Part shown: positions 1 to 6,841 of the stretch, one piece after another
How positions within the stretch are numbered: the first letter of the stretch is position 1
Layout of the letters: every line of letters starts with the position of its first letter
From: Lachnospiraceae bacterium
GTDB taxonomy: Bacteria > Bacillota_A > Clostridia > Lachnospirales > Lachnospiraceae
NCBI GenBank assembly: GCA_017620345.1
Contig: JAFZQP010000116.1
Span: forward strand, 1-30,382
Direction of reading: 5' to 3'
DNA: 30,382 nt
Program-made: the position numbers and the translations under genes
Notes under the pieces: model-generated
The model's input: the letters and a program-made list of their open reading frames with translations, nothing else
Databases searched by the model: none
What the model was told of the DNA's origin: nothing

Positions 1-73
1 ATTTAAAATAATTTAAAAAATTATAAAAAAAGTTAAAAATTGTATTGACAACTATCCGAGGCAGTAATATAAT
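1..73 (+). promoter_or_regulatory. Strong sigma-70 type promoter with UP-like A/T tract
   Basis: A perfect -35 box TTGACA lies at 45-50 and a perfect -10 box TATAAT at 68-73, with a 17-base spacer. The 44 bases upstream are almost entirely A and T, with several A-runs, like the UP elements of stable RNA promoters. No open reading frame with a ribosome binding site follows, so the promoter most likely drives the non-coding transcript that ends at the hairpin at 371-426. The boxes are read directly from the sequence; strong expression is inferred. Confidence 0.8.
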
Positions 74-79
74 ACAGAC

Positions 80-415
80 AGAACGAAGGAAAAGTTAAAA
101 GTGAAACGCACAAGAGTGTAGAAAACAGAAGTCCTGAGTTCTCGAAGGCGATACGAATTAATATAGAGGGTCTACGACAAGGAATACGCGATGTAAAGCG
201 AAGATGCGACGAGTGAAGATTTAAGTGCATCATGAAAATGTGATTCCGGTAGAATGACAACTGAATAGGGAAACAGAGTATACAATGAAATCCTGATAAA
301 AAGGGTCAGGTGAAAAGTATCGTTGAACGAGGGACATGATCGGAGGTACAGTCCATTGGATACAGTGTCAAAGTAAAGGCGGATGTTCAGATAAGATGAA
401 CATCCGCTTTTACTT
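80..415 (+). ncRNA. Candidate structured non-coding RNA, family not identified
   Basis: About 330 nt lie between a consensus promoter (45-73) and a strong intrinsic terminator (371-426), with no credible coding frame on the plus strand. Local stems are visible: CCTGA (292-296) with TCAGG (306-310), and GTATC (317-321) with GATAC (359-363), the latter enclosing GGAC (332-335) with GTCC (351-354). AGAAC just after the start can pair with GTTCT near 139. The region is purine-rich, unlike neighbouring coding DNA. I see none of the conserved signatures of RNase P RNA, tmRNA, SRP RNA or a T-box. The size and Clostridia-type context would allow a raiA-type RNA, 6S RNA or another large Firmicute ncRNA, but I cannot confirm any of these. 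The 5' end is placed about 7 bases after the -10 box. Confidence 0.65.
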
Positions 416-426
416 AATGCTTTTTT
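371..426 (+). terminator. Intrinsic terminator of the candidate ncRNA
   Basis: A 19-base-pair stem with a single mismatch joins 371-389 to 397-415 around a 7-base loop (390-396). The stem core is GCGGATGTTCA and its complement. T residues occur in the 3' arm and a six-T run follows at 421-426. The A-rich 5' arm means it could also work in the reverse direction. It separates the ncRNA from the PadR operon promoter at 451. Confidence 0.85.
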
Positions 427-442
427 AATGAACTTTTAATTA

Positions 443-500
443 AATACCCCTTGACACATTATACTATGCGATATATAGTATGACGTGTTAAGGGGTATTT
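443..500 (+). promoter_or_regulatory. Promoter inside a nested inverted repeat: likely PadR autoregulatory operator
   Basis: The -35 box TTGACA (451-456) and -10 box TATAGT (474-479) are 17 bases apart. An outer inverted repeat pairs AAATACCCCTT with AAGGGGTATTT at about 443-453 and 490-500. An inner one pairs ATACTAT (461-467) with ATAGTAT (475-481), covering the spacer and the -10 box. PadR-family repressors usually bind dyads over their own promoters, so this is a natural site for the repressor encoded 40 bases downstream. The repeats are seen directly; binding by this PadR is inferred. Confidence 0.7.
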
Positions 501-537
501 GACGTTCCCCCAAAATACAGTGAAAGGAGAAAAACCG

Positions 538-861
538 ATGGAATCACAGTTCAGACGCGGAGTATTGGATGCCTGTGTCCTGGCAGTCCTGGAGCACGGT
601 GAATCGTACGGATATCAGATGGTCAAGGATATATGCGTGTTCATTCCGATAACCGAATCAACATTGTACCCGATCTTAAAGAGACTGGAAAACGGACAGA
701 TGCTGTCAGTCTTTTCCCAGGAACATAACGGAAGACTTCGCAAGTATTACAGGATCACGGACAAGGGTCGCGATCATATAACGGAGCTTTTGCGGGAATG
801 GGAAGAGGTAGTTCGCATATACCGGTATATTACGGAAGAGAGGGAGAAGAAGGATGAGTAG
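538..861 (+). CDS. PadR family transcriptional regulator
   Basis: This 107-residue protein is a compact winged helix-turn-helix regulator of the PadR family. It has the family pattern of an N-terminal helix with LDACVLAVLEHGESYGYQM, the recognition segment ITESTLYPILKRLE, and a wing with GRLRKYYRITDKG. A C-terminal helix serves for dimerisation. PadR proteins usually repress the linked operon and release DNA on binding a small molecule. The ATG at 538 was chosen over an upstream TTG at 499 because AAAGGAG sits about 9 bases before it and the protein then begins at the normal family start. Its stop overlaps the start of the next gene by 8 bases, showing translational coupling. A nested inverted repeat covers its promoter, suggesting autorepression. 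The inducing ligand is unknown. Confidence 0.92.
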   Translation: MESQFRRGVLDACVLAVLEHGESYGYQMVKDICVFIPITESTLYPILKRLENGQMLSVFSQEHNGRLRKYYRITDKGRDHITELLREWEEVVRIYRYITEEREKKDE

Positions 862-1462
862 AGAAGAATACTTAAGCGGACTTAAGCAAAAACTCACAGA
901 GAATGATATCCCCGGCGTTGATGCAATGATCGAATTCTACGATGAAGCGATCGCTGACCGCATCGAAGACGGAATGAGCGAAGATGAGGCAGTGGAAGCG
1001 ATGGAAGATGCAGACTCGATCGTTAAGGCAGCAAAGCTTGACAAACCGATCACCGCTCTTATGGCGGATAAGGTCAAGGAGAAGCATAAAGAGGCGGACT
1101 CAAACGGACACGGAACTTTGTTTGTTGTACTGATGATCGTCGGATTCCCGATCTGGTTCCCGCTGCTGATATCGTTTCTCGCGATCATTTTCTCGCTGTA
1201 TATATCAATGTGGGCTGTGGTCGTATCGATATATGCCGTTGAACTGTCGTTGGGCGTAACAAGTATAGCGGCACTGTTATCAAGCTTTACATTCTTTGCG
1301 GGTCAGATACCGCTTCCGACGGCGATCGCATTACTTGGCAGCGCATGTGTACTTGGCGGACTGACGATTCTGTTATGGAAGCCGATAGTTGCACTGACAA
1401 AATGGATGATAAAGCTTATCAAAGTGATCTTCAGAGCGATCAAGAGTATGTTTGTTAAATAG
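854..1462 (+). CDS. DUF1700 (HAAS-domain) membrane protein
   Basis: A 202-residue protein whose first 75 residues form the acidic helical domain of DUF1700/HAAS proteins (MSREEYLSGLKQKL...GMSEDEAVEAMED). Three or four hydrophobic segments follow between about residues 85 and 185, and the C-terminus is basic. Such proteins are almost always encoded next to PadR regulators and are thought to be membrane partners or sensors, but their biochemical role is not established. The start overlaps the padR stop by 8 bases. The next gene, a DUF4097 protein, starts 27 bases downstream with its own ribosome binding site. The family assignment is firm; the function is not. Confidence 0.88.
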   Translation: MSREEYLSGLKQKLTENDIPGVDAMIEFYDEAIADRIEDGMSEDEAVEAMEDADSIVKAAKLDKPITALMADKVKEKHKEADSNGHGTLFVVLMIVGFPIWFPLLISFLAIIFSLYISMWAVVVSIYAVELSLGVTSIAALLSSFTFFAGQIPLPTAIALLGSACVLGGLTILLWKPIVALTKWMIKLIKVIFRAIKSMFVK

Positions 1463-1489
1463 AGAACGGGTCAAGGAGACAGGAGAATC

Positions 1490-2230
1490 ATGAAAAAAAT
1501 CACTAAGATTGCATTGGCTGTAATGCTTGCCGGACTTGTATTGTGCGGTCTGTCTTATTTCCTCACCGGCGGTGACTGGACAAAATACAATACAAACGGG
1601 AACAATTACGTTGCAAAGAGTTATGAGAGCAAAGCCGGGATAAAAGAGATCGTGATCGATGAAAACTCAAACACAGCGACTATTAAGTCTGCCGATACCG
1701 ATAAGGTAACCATCGATTATTACGATGATCCTGAGAATTCGGTATATAAAATAGAAGAAGATGGCGGAAGACTGATCTTTTCCCGTAATGACAGGAGCGT
1801 TTTCAAACTGATCAATATCAACCTTTCCAAGAAGGATATCGTGATAACGATCCCCAGGGATTATGAGGGATTGCTTGATATAGATATCACGAGCGGATCG
1901 ATCACGGCTTCCGGTATCACGGCCGGTGAGATGCGCCTTGATAACTCAAGCGGAAGCATAGAGCTTGATAATGTTCAGGTAGCCGGAAACATCAGCATTG
2001 ATAATACATCCGGATCCGTCAGTTTTAATAATCTCAAGTCGGACGGAGATATCAGTATTGAGAATACTACCGGAAGCATAGAGGGAACGATAGAAGGAAG
2101 CGAAAGCGACTACAGTATAACAAGTGATGTGACGGCCGGATCGAGTAACCTGAAAAACAGTACCGGCGGAGCCCATAAGCTTGACGTCCATACAACGGCA
2201 GGAAGCATCGAGATAGATTTTACAAAGTAG
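1490..2230 (+). CDS. DUF4097 family beta-solenoid protein, secreted or membrane-anchored
   Basis: This 246-residue protein begins with a signal peptide or membrane anchor (about residues 5-27, KIALAVMLAGLVLCGLSYFL). The rest is extracytoplasmic. From about residue 125 to 240 it carries five or six roughly 20-residue repeats built around SGSI/TGSI (for example ITSGSITASGI, NSSGSIELDNV, NTSGSVSFNNL, NTTGSIEGTIE). This is the pattern of the DUF4097 right-handed beta-solenoid. These proteins commonly accompany PadR and DUF1700 genes; a surface sensing or scaffolding role is often proposed but not proven. A GGAGA-type ribosome binding site precedes the ATG. A possible Cys at residue 20 lies inside the hydrophobic core without a clear lipobox, so lipoprotein processing is uncertain. 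Confidence 0.85.
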   Translation: MKKITKIALAVMLAGLVLCGLSYFLTGGDWTKYNTNGNNYVAKSYESKAGIKEIVIDENSNTATIKSADTDKVTIDYYDDPENSVYKIEEDGGRLIFSRNDRSVFKLININLSKKDIVITIPRDYEGLLDIDITSGSITASGITAGEMRLDNSSGSIELDNVQVAGNISIDNTSGSVSFNNLKSDGDISIENTTGSIEGTIEGSESDYSITSDVTAGSSNLKNSTGGAHKLDVHTTAGSIEIDFTK

Positions 2231-2250
2231 TAGTTGGAGAGAAGAGTATC

Positions 2251-3633
2251 ATGAAGCACAAAAAGATCATCATAGGAACATGCATAGCGGTAGCAGCTGC
2301 AGTCGGAGCAGCATCCGTAAGCGTATCCGCAGGTACTGCGATACAGACGGCAACGGTGTCTTCCGGGCAGCTTGACTGTGAGCTGGAGCTTAACGGAAAG
2401 GTAGAAAGCCTTGACAGGAGATCGTATTATTCGAAGATCGATGGGAGAATAAGCACCGTTCATGTAAAAGAAGGCGATCTGGTTAAGGCCGGAGACCTCC
2501 TTATATCCTATGATACGGAAGAACTTTCGATGGATGAGATGCTGGCTCAGCTTGATGCGGCTGCGGATCAGGGCGGTTATGATGATTCCAAGCAGTACGG
2601 AGGACGTGTAGGCGGGCTGTACCAGGAGGCGAAGAACTCTCTTCCCGAACTGGAACAGCAGATACAGACAACAGAGGCTGTCATCATTATGACTCAGAAG
2701 GCTCTTACCGACAGAAAGAGTGAACTGTCACAGCGCGGTGCCCAGCTGCAGGCATATCTTGCGGGGTGCGTGGCCGAGGAGGGCGATGATCCCAAGGATG
2801 TACAGAAAAAAAGAGAGAACATCGAATATGAGATCGCACAGAACAGCCATGATCAGCAGTATGATCCTGAGATAGTAAAGCGCCAGGATGAACTTCAGTT
2901 TCTCAATTATCTGATGACATCATATAAGGAGAAGAAATCCGTAATGGAGAGCCAGAAGGCCCAGACACAGCTTAACCTGCAGACTCAGGGAGCCAGGGAC
3001 CGGCTCGAAGCCGAAAAGGCAGCCGATGATCTTGTGAATGAATCAAGGCTTAAAGATCTGGCTGTTGCGTCGGAAGGTATCAAGGCGGAGTTTTCGGGAG
3101 TAGTGACCAAACTTTCGGTTACGGAAGGCTGCAGTGTGAAAGAGGGTCAGGAACTCATAGAGATCCAGTCTATCGATGATGTGGCTGTTGTATGCGCTGT
3201 AAATAAGTATGACATCATAAACATAGAAGAAGGACAGACTGCGAGCGCCCACATTAAGAATAAAGATTACGAATGCCGGGTGACAAGGATCGAAAAGAAA
3301 ACTAGCGAAGACGCTGCAACGCCCGGGATCAGGGTTGAACTGAAACTGACCGAGCCCGATGATTCGATCATCCTAGGACTTGAATCCAAGACAAAGATAA
3401 GAACTGCCATGCTGGCGTATGCACTCCTTGTTCCGATGGATGCATTATGTTCGGATGAGGACGGTGACTATGTATTTGTGATAGAGGATGGAAAGGCCGT
3501 AAAGAGAAGTGTCGTTACCGGAGTCAGAAATGATGATATGGCCGAGATCATAGAAGGCATTACAGCCGGAGAAACAGTCGGATGGGATGAAATGAGCGAG
3601 CTTACGGACGGACAGAAGGTTAAGGTGAAATAG
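2251..3633 (+). CDS. HlyD/MacA-type membrane fusion (adaptor) protein of an ABC transporter
   Basis: A 460-residue adaptor protein. Residues about 5-27 form an uncleaved anchor or signal peptide. The first half of a biotinyl-lipoyl-like domain follows at about 62-90 (DGRISTVHVKEGDLVKAGDLLISYD). A long polar helical section, likely a coiled-coil hairpin, covers about 120-265. The second lipoyl half lies at about 277-303 (FSGVVTKLSVTEGCSVKEGQ), then beta-barrel and membrane-proximal domains up to the TAGETVG...DGQKVKVK end typical of the family. In Firmicutes such proteins assemble with an ATPase and a FtsX-type permease like the two genes directly downstream. The stop codon abuts the GTG start of the ATPase. 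The substrate is unknown: antimicrobial peptides, drugs and lipids are all possible. Confidence 0.92.
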   Translation: MKHKKIIIGTCIAVAAAVGAASVSVSAGTAIQTATVSSGQLDCELELNGKVESLDRRSYYSKIDGRISTVHVKEGDLVKAGDLLISYDTEELSMDEMLAQLDAAADQGGYDDSKQYGGRVGGLYQEAKNSLPELEQQIQTTEAVIIMTQKALTDRKSELSQRGAQLQAYLAGCVAEEGDDPKDVQKKRENIEYEIAQNSHDQQYDPEIVKRQDELQFLNYLMTSYKEKKSVMESQKAQTQLNLQTQGARDRLEAEKAADDLVNESRLKDLAVASEGIKAEFSGVVTKLSVTEGCSVKEGQELIEIQSIDDVAVVCAVNKYDIINIEEGQTASAHIKNKDYECRVTRIEKKTSEDAATPGIRVELKLTEPDDSIILGLESKTKIRTAMLAYALLVPMDALCSDEDGDYVFVIEDGKAVKRSVVTGVRNDDMAEIIEGITAGETVGWDEMSELTDGQKVKVK

Positions 3634-4458
3634 GTGGATACACAGGACTGCGCAAAAAAACGAATTATATACACAAAGGACCTGTGTAAATCATTTACGA
3701 CAGGCAACGTCGAACAGCAGGTTCTTAAAAATCTTGACATGGAAATATATCAGGGTGATTTTACGGTCATAATGGGTAATTCGGGTTCGGGCAAAAGTAC
3801 ACTCCTGTATGCTCTTTCCGGGATGGACAGGCCGAGCATGGGTGCGATAACTTATGAAACGGCCGATGAGGAGCCGACCGGGATCACAAGATTTAACAAC
3901 GACCAGCTTGCGAGGTTTCGAAGGGATCATGTGGGTTTTGTATTTCAGCAAAACTACTTAAATGACAGCATGAGCGCGCTTGATAACGTTATGGTGGTTG
4001 GCCTTCTCAAACACTCCGGCCGCCGTGAACTTGCCGAAAAAGCAAAGGAGCTCCTTCGGCGTGTAGAGATAGAGGAAGGCGACTGGGACAAGTTTCCGAC
4101 ACAGATGTCCGGAGGTATGCAACAGCGGGTTGCAGTTGTGCGTGGCGTTATAAACAGTCCCGAAGTGCTGTTTGCCGATGAACCCACGGGTGCGCTTAAT
4201 TCACAAAATACGGAAAACGTATTGAACATACTGTCTGATCTTAATGCCGAGGGTCAGAGCATTGTGATGGTCACACATACTCTTGCCGCGGCGGAGCGCG
4301 GAAACCGCATAATCTATCTTGCGGACGGCGTGATATCCGACGAGGTTGAACTCGGCCCGTACGTCGGAAACTACAAGGATGAGAGTAACCCGGATCTGGA
4401 AAAGGCCCGGCAGCGTCACGGCAAGCTCAAGGCATTCCTGCAGGATATGGGGTGGTAG
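3634..4458 (+). CDS. ABC transporter ATP-binding protein (MacB/LolD-type)
   Basis: A 274-residue nucleotide-binding protein. Walker A is GNSGSGKST (residues 48-56), the Q-loop lies around residue 105 (FVFQQN), the signature is MSGGMQQ (158-164), Walker B is VLFADEP (178-184) and the switch histidine is H215 in VTHT. The ATNVEQQVLKNLD-like opening and the ADEPTGALNS pattern place it with MacB/LolD/FtsE-type ATPases that energise FtsX-like permeases rather than importers. The start is GTG, immediately after the stop of the adaptor gene, with AAGGTG about 6 bases upstream. The last 40 residues extend beyond the usual ATPase core, with no recognised domain. It works with the adaptor before it and the permease after it. 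Confidence 0.95.
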   Translation: MDTQDCAKKRIIYTKDLCKSFTTGNVEQQVLKNLDMEIYQGDFTVIMGNSGSGKSTLLYALSGMDRPSMGAITYETADEEPTGITRFNNDQLARFRRDHVGFVFQQNYLNDSMSALDNVMVVGLLKHSGRRELAEKAKELLRRVEIEEGDWDKFPTQMSGGMQQRVAVVRGVINSPEVLFADEPTGALNSQNTENVLNILSDLNAEGQSIVMVTHTLAAAERGNRIIYLADGVISDEVELGPYVGNYKDESNPDLEKARQRHGKLKAFLQDMGW

Positions 4459-4459
4459 G

Positions 4460-6841
4460 ATGTACCGTTATTTTTTTATGGCCAAAAACAACATAAAAAA
4501 GCAGAGAGGCGATATGATCACGTTCTTCATACTGACATTTATCGCATCGCTCCTGATATTTATCAGTGCATCCTTTATGATCGGTACCGGCAGGGTCGTT
4601 GATACGAATATGAAAGCTATCGACGCTGCTGATGTTCTTGTGCTGATGTCAAAAGATGACCGCGCCGAAGCGAAGATGGCCGAGATCATAAAAGGCAATC
4701 CCGAACTTTCGGGATATGAGGCGACGAAATATCTCAACACCAATGCAAAATACCGCCATAAGGGTGAAAAGACGTGGACCGATTATTCTTTTCATGTCGC
4801 ATCATATGAGGATGAAAGGCGGATACAGAAAACCTCCTGCGCAACAGGAAAGCTCCATGGAGATCAGGTGGTGATCCCTGTATCTCTGGCGGGATCATTC
4901 GGGATCGGAGATGTGATGGAACTGAAGATCGGTGATAACATCTACCGTCTGAAAGTCGCGGCCTACAACGAGGATAATATATACTGCTCGCCGATGAACA
5001 TGGGAACGTACCTGATATTCACGTCGGAGAGAATGTACAATACGATCGAATTTGAGAATCCCACAAAGGCTCTGCCGTCCTTGCTGTTCAAGACGAACAT
5101 CGCGAAGTCGGCAAAGGATTCGGGCAAGGACGGGAATGCATATTCGGATGAACTGTTCAACGAGTTCAATGACTGGTATATAAACTATTGTAAGACTCAT
5201 CCGGGGTACGGCCTGTCATCAATGAACTTCCTTCCTGCAGATCTGATGAAGACTGCTTCGCTGATCCTTCCGATGATGTTCATAGCGATAGTTCTGGTAT
5301 TTGCGGTGATCATGTTCGTTATCGCGATGGTCATAATTCATTTTTCGGTAAAGAATTTTATCATGCTCAATATGAAAAATACAGGCATCATGGAGGCTTC
5401 CGGATATACGGTAAGAGAACTTGTGACGATACTTTTGTTCCAGCTCCTTCTTGTCTCAAGCATCGGATGCTTATTGGGAATAGTTGCGGGTGCAGCCATA
5501 CTCGGACCGGCAGGCGTAATAATCCGGGCCACGCTGGGCCTTTCATGGAACCAGCCGGTAAGCCCGGCGATCGCGGCATCGGTGTTTGCCGGAATATGTA
5601 TTATCGTGACGGCTCTTACGCTCATACTTGGAAGACAGTATTCAAAAACGTCAGTGCTTTCGGCTCTTCATGGGGGAAACAGCGCGACAAAGAACAGAAG
5701 GAACACATTTTCATTCGAACATTCCGTGCTTCCGATATCGCTCACGATGGCCTGCAAGGATACGTTCGGAAAGTTTTCGTCTAAACTCGGTGTGATATTC
5801 ATCATGGCGATCCTGTCGATATCGACGATCGTCGGGTTCGGCATGGTCGATTCTTATGCAAAAGATGATGTCGCTCTTCTCAACATTGCAGGTATGTTTG
5901 ACTGTGATGCGGTAGTTGACGGCAATACAACCATGATGAAGAATATCGAAGCGATGAGCAGCGTAAAGTCCGTGTACGGCGATACATGGTATGCGTTCAA
6001 TTATACTGTCGGGAAAAGGATAGCGAGCATTACGACAAGAGCTTTTACGGATACATCAAACATAAAAGGCGGAGCCATGCTCGAAGGAGGATGGCCCGAG
6101 GGACCGAATGATATATTGCTGGCAAGTGCAGCAGCTGATACATTGGGTGCCGGGGTCGGTGATACGGTCACTATCAGGAACAGCGGAAAAGAAGAGGACT
6201 TCCGGGTATGCGGCCTGTGTCAGACGATGAACAACATGGGCATGATGGCATATATAACAACAGCCGGATATGAGCGCGTAGCGCCACCGGTTGATGAGTA
6301 TAATATCTGGGTCAATCTGAAGCGTGGAAATACATTTGATGATTTTAAGAATGAATTCGAAGAAATGTATCCCGATGTTGAGGTTACGGATTACAGGGAA
6401 GCCTGCAGGAGTACGACAGGAGTCGTCACCCTCGGGATGAAAGCAACCGCATTGTTTATCGCAGCGCTCACTATACTGATAGTTGCATTTGTTGAATCGC
6501 TCATTGTGCGTGCGCAGATCACCCGCGAATGGAGGAATCTGGGAGTATCGAAAGCACTCGGTTTTACATCGGGTCAACTGATCCGTCAGATAATGCTGTC
6601 CAATATGCCGTCCATTGTGATAGGTGTGGCACTTGGACTGGTCCTGTCGCCTGTCTCGGGTGAAAACCTTATGAGATCGGCTTTTGCGATATTCGGATTC
6701 AGGAAAGCGATATTTACGGTACTTCCGCTGTCGTATGTCATGACTGCGATAATAATATGCGGTATAGCCATGGCAACCGCAGCATTTCTGGGCAGAAGGA
6801 TAAGATCGCTCGAGCCGGTTAATATGATCACAGAGGAGTGA
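4460..6841 (+). CDS. ABC transporter permease, FtsX/MacB family
   Basis: A 793-residue permease with duplicated FtsX architecture. The first transmembrane helix is at about 19-42, followed by a large extracytoplasmic domain and three helices at about 255-390. A second N-terminal-type helix lies at about 440-460, then another extracytoplasmic domain and three helices at about 650-790. The end ...RRIRSLEPVNMITEE is typical of the family. The frame stays open upstream to 4346, but that part is antisense-like reading of the ATPase gene. ATG 4460 follows the ATPase stop by one base and is preceded by GGGGTGG/GGTAGG. The gene ends with TGA at 6839-6841, directly abutting the stop of the convergent gene. 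Substrate and direction are unknown; the whole operon resembles antimicrobial peptide or envelope-stress exporters controlled by PadR. Confidence 0.93.
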   Translation: MYRYFFMAKNNIKKQRGDMITFFILTFIASLLIFISASFMIGTGRVVDTNMKAIDAADVLVLMSKDDRAEAKMAEIIKGNPELSGYEATKYLNTNAKYRHKGEKTWTDYSFHVASYEDERRIQKTSCATGKLHGDQVVIPVSLAGSFGIGDVMELKIGDNIYRLKVAAYNEDNIYCSPMNMGTYLIFTSERMYNTIEFENPTKALPSLLFKTNIAKSAKDSGKDGNAYSDELFNEFNDWYINYCKTHPGYGLSSMNFLPADLMKTASLILPMMFIAIVLVFAVIMFVIAMVIIHFSVKNFIMLNMKNTGIMEASGYTVRELVTILLFQLLLVSSIGCLLGIVAGAAILGPAGVIIRATLGLSWNQPVSPAIAASVFAGICIIVTALTLILGRQYSKTSVLSALHGGNSATKNRRNTFSFEHSVLPISLTMACKDTFGKFSSKLGVIFIMAILSISTIVGFGMVDSYAKDDVALLNIAGMFDCDAVVDGNTTMMKNIEAMSSVKSVYGDTWYAFNYTVGKRIASITTRAFTDTSNIKGGAMLEGGWPEGPNDILLASAAADTLGAGVGDTVTIRNSGKEEDFRVCGLCQTMNNMGMMAYITTAGYERVAPPVDEYNIWVNLKRGNTFDDFKNEFEEMYPDVEVTDYREACRSTTGVVTLGMKATALFIAALTILIVAFVESLIVRAQITREWRNLGVSKALGFTSGQLIRQIMLSNMPSIVIGVALGLVLSPVSGENLMRSAFAIFGFRKAIFTVLPLSYVMTAIIICGIAMATAAFLGRRIRSLEPVNMITEE

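Noticed and set aside
80..415. RNase P RNA, tmRNA, SRP RNA or T-box leader
   Set aside because: The characteristic conserved sequences of these RNAs (for example GAGGAAAGUCC, a tRNA-like CCA end, the SRP GGAAGG-AGCAGC loop, or GGGUGGNACCGCG) were not found.
4346..4459. N-terminal extension of the permease frame
   Set aside because: The extension overlaps the ATPase gene in another frame, and ATG 4460 gives the normal family N-terminus directly before the first transmembrane helix.
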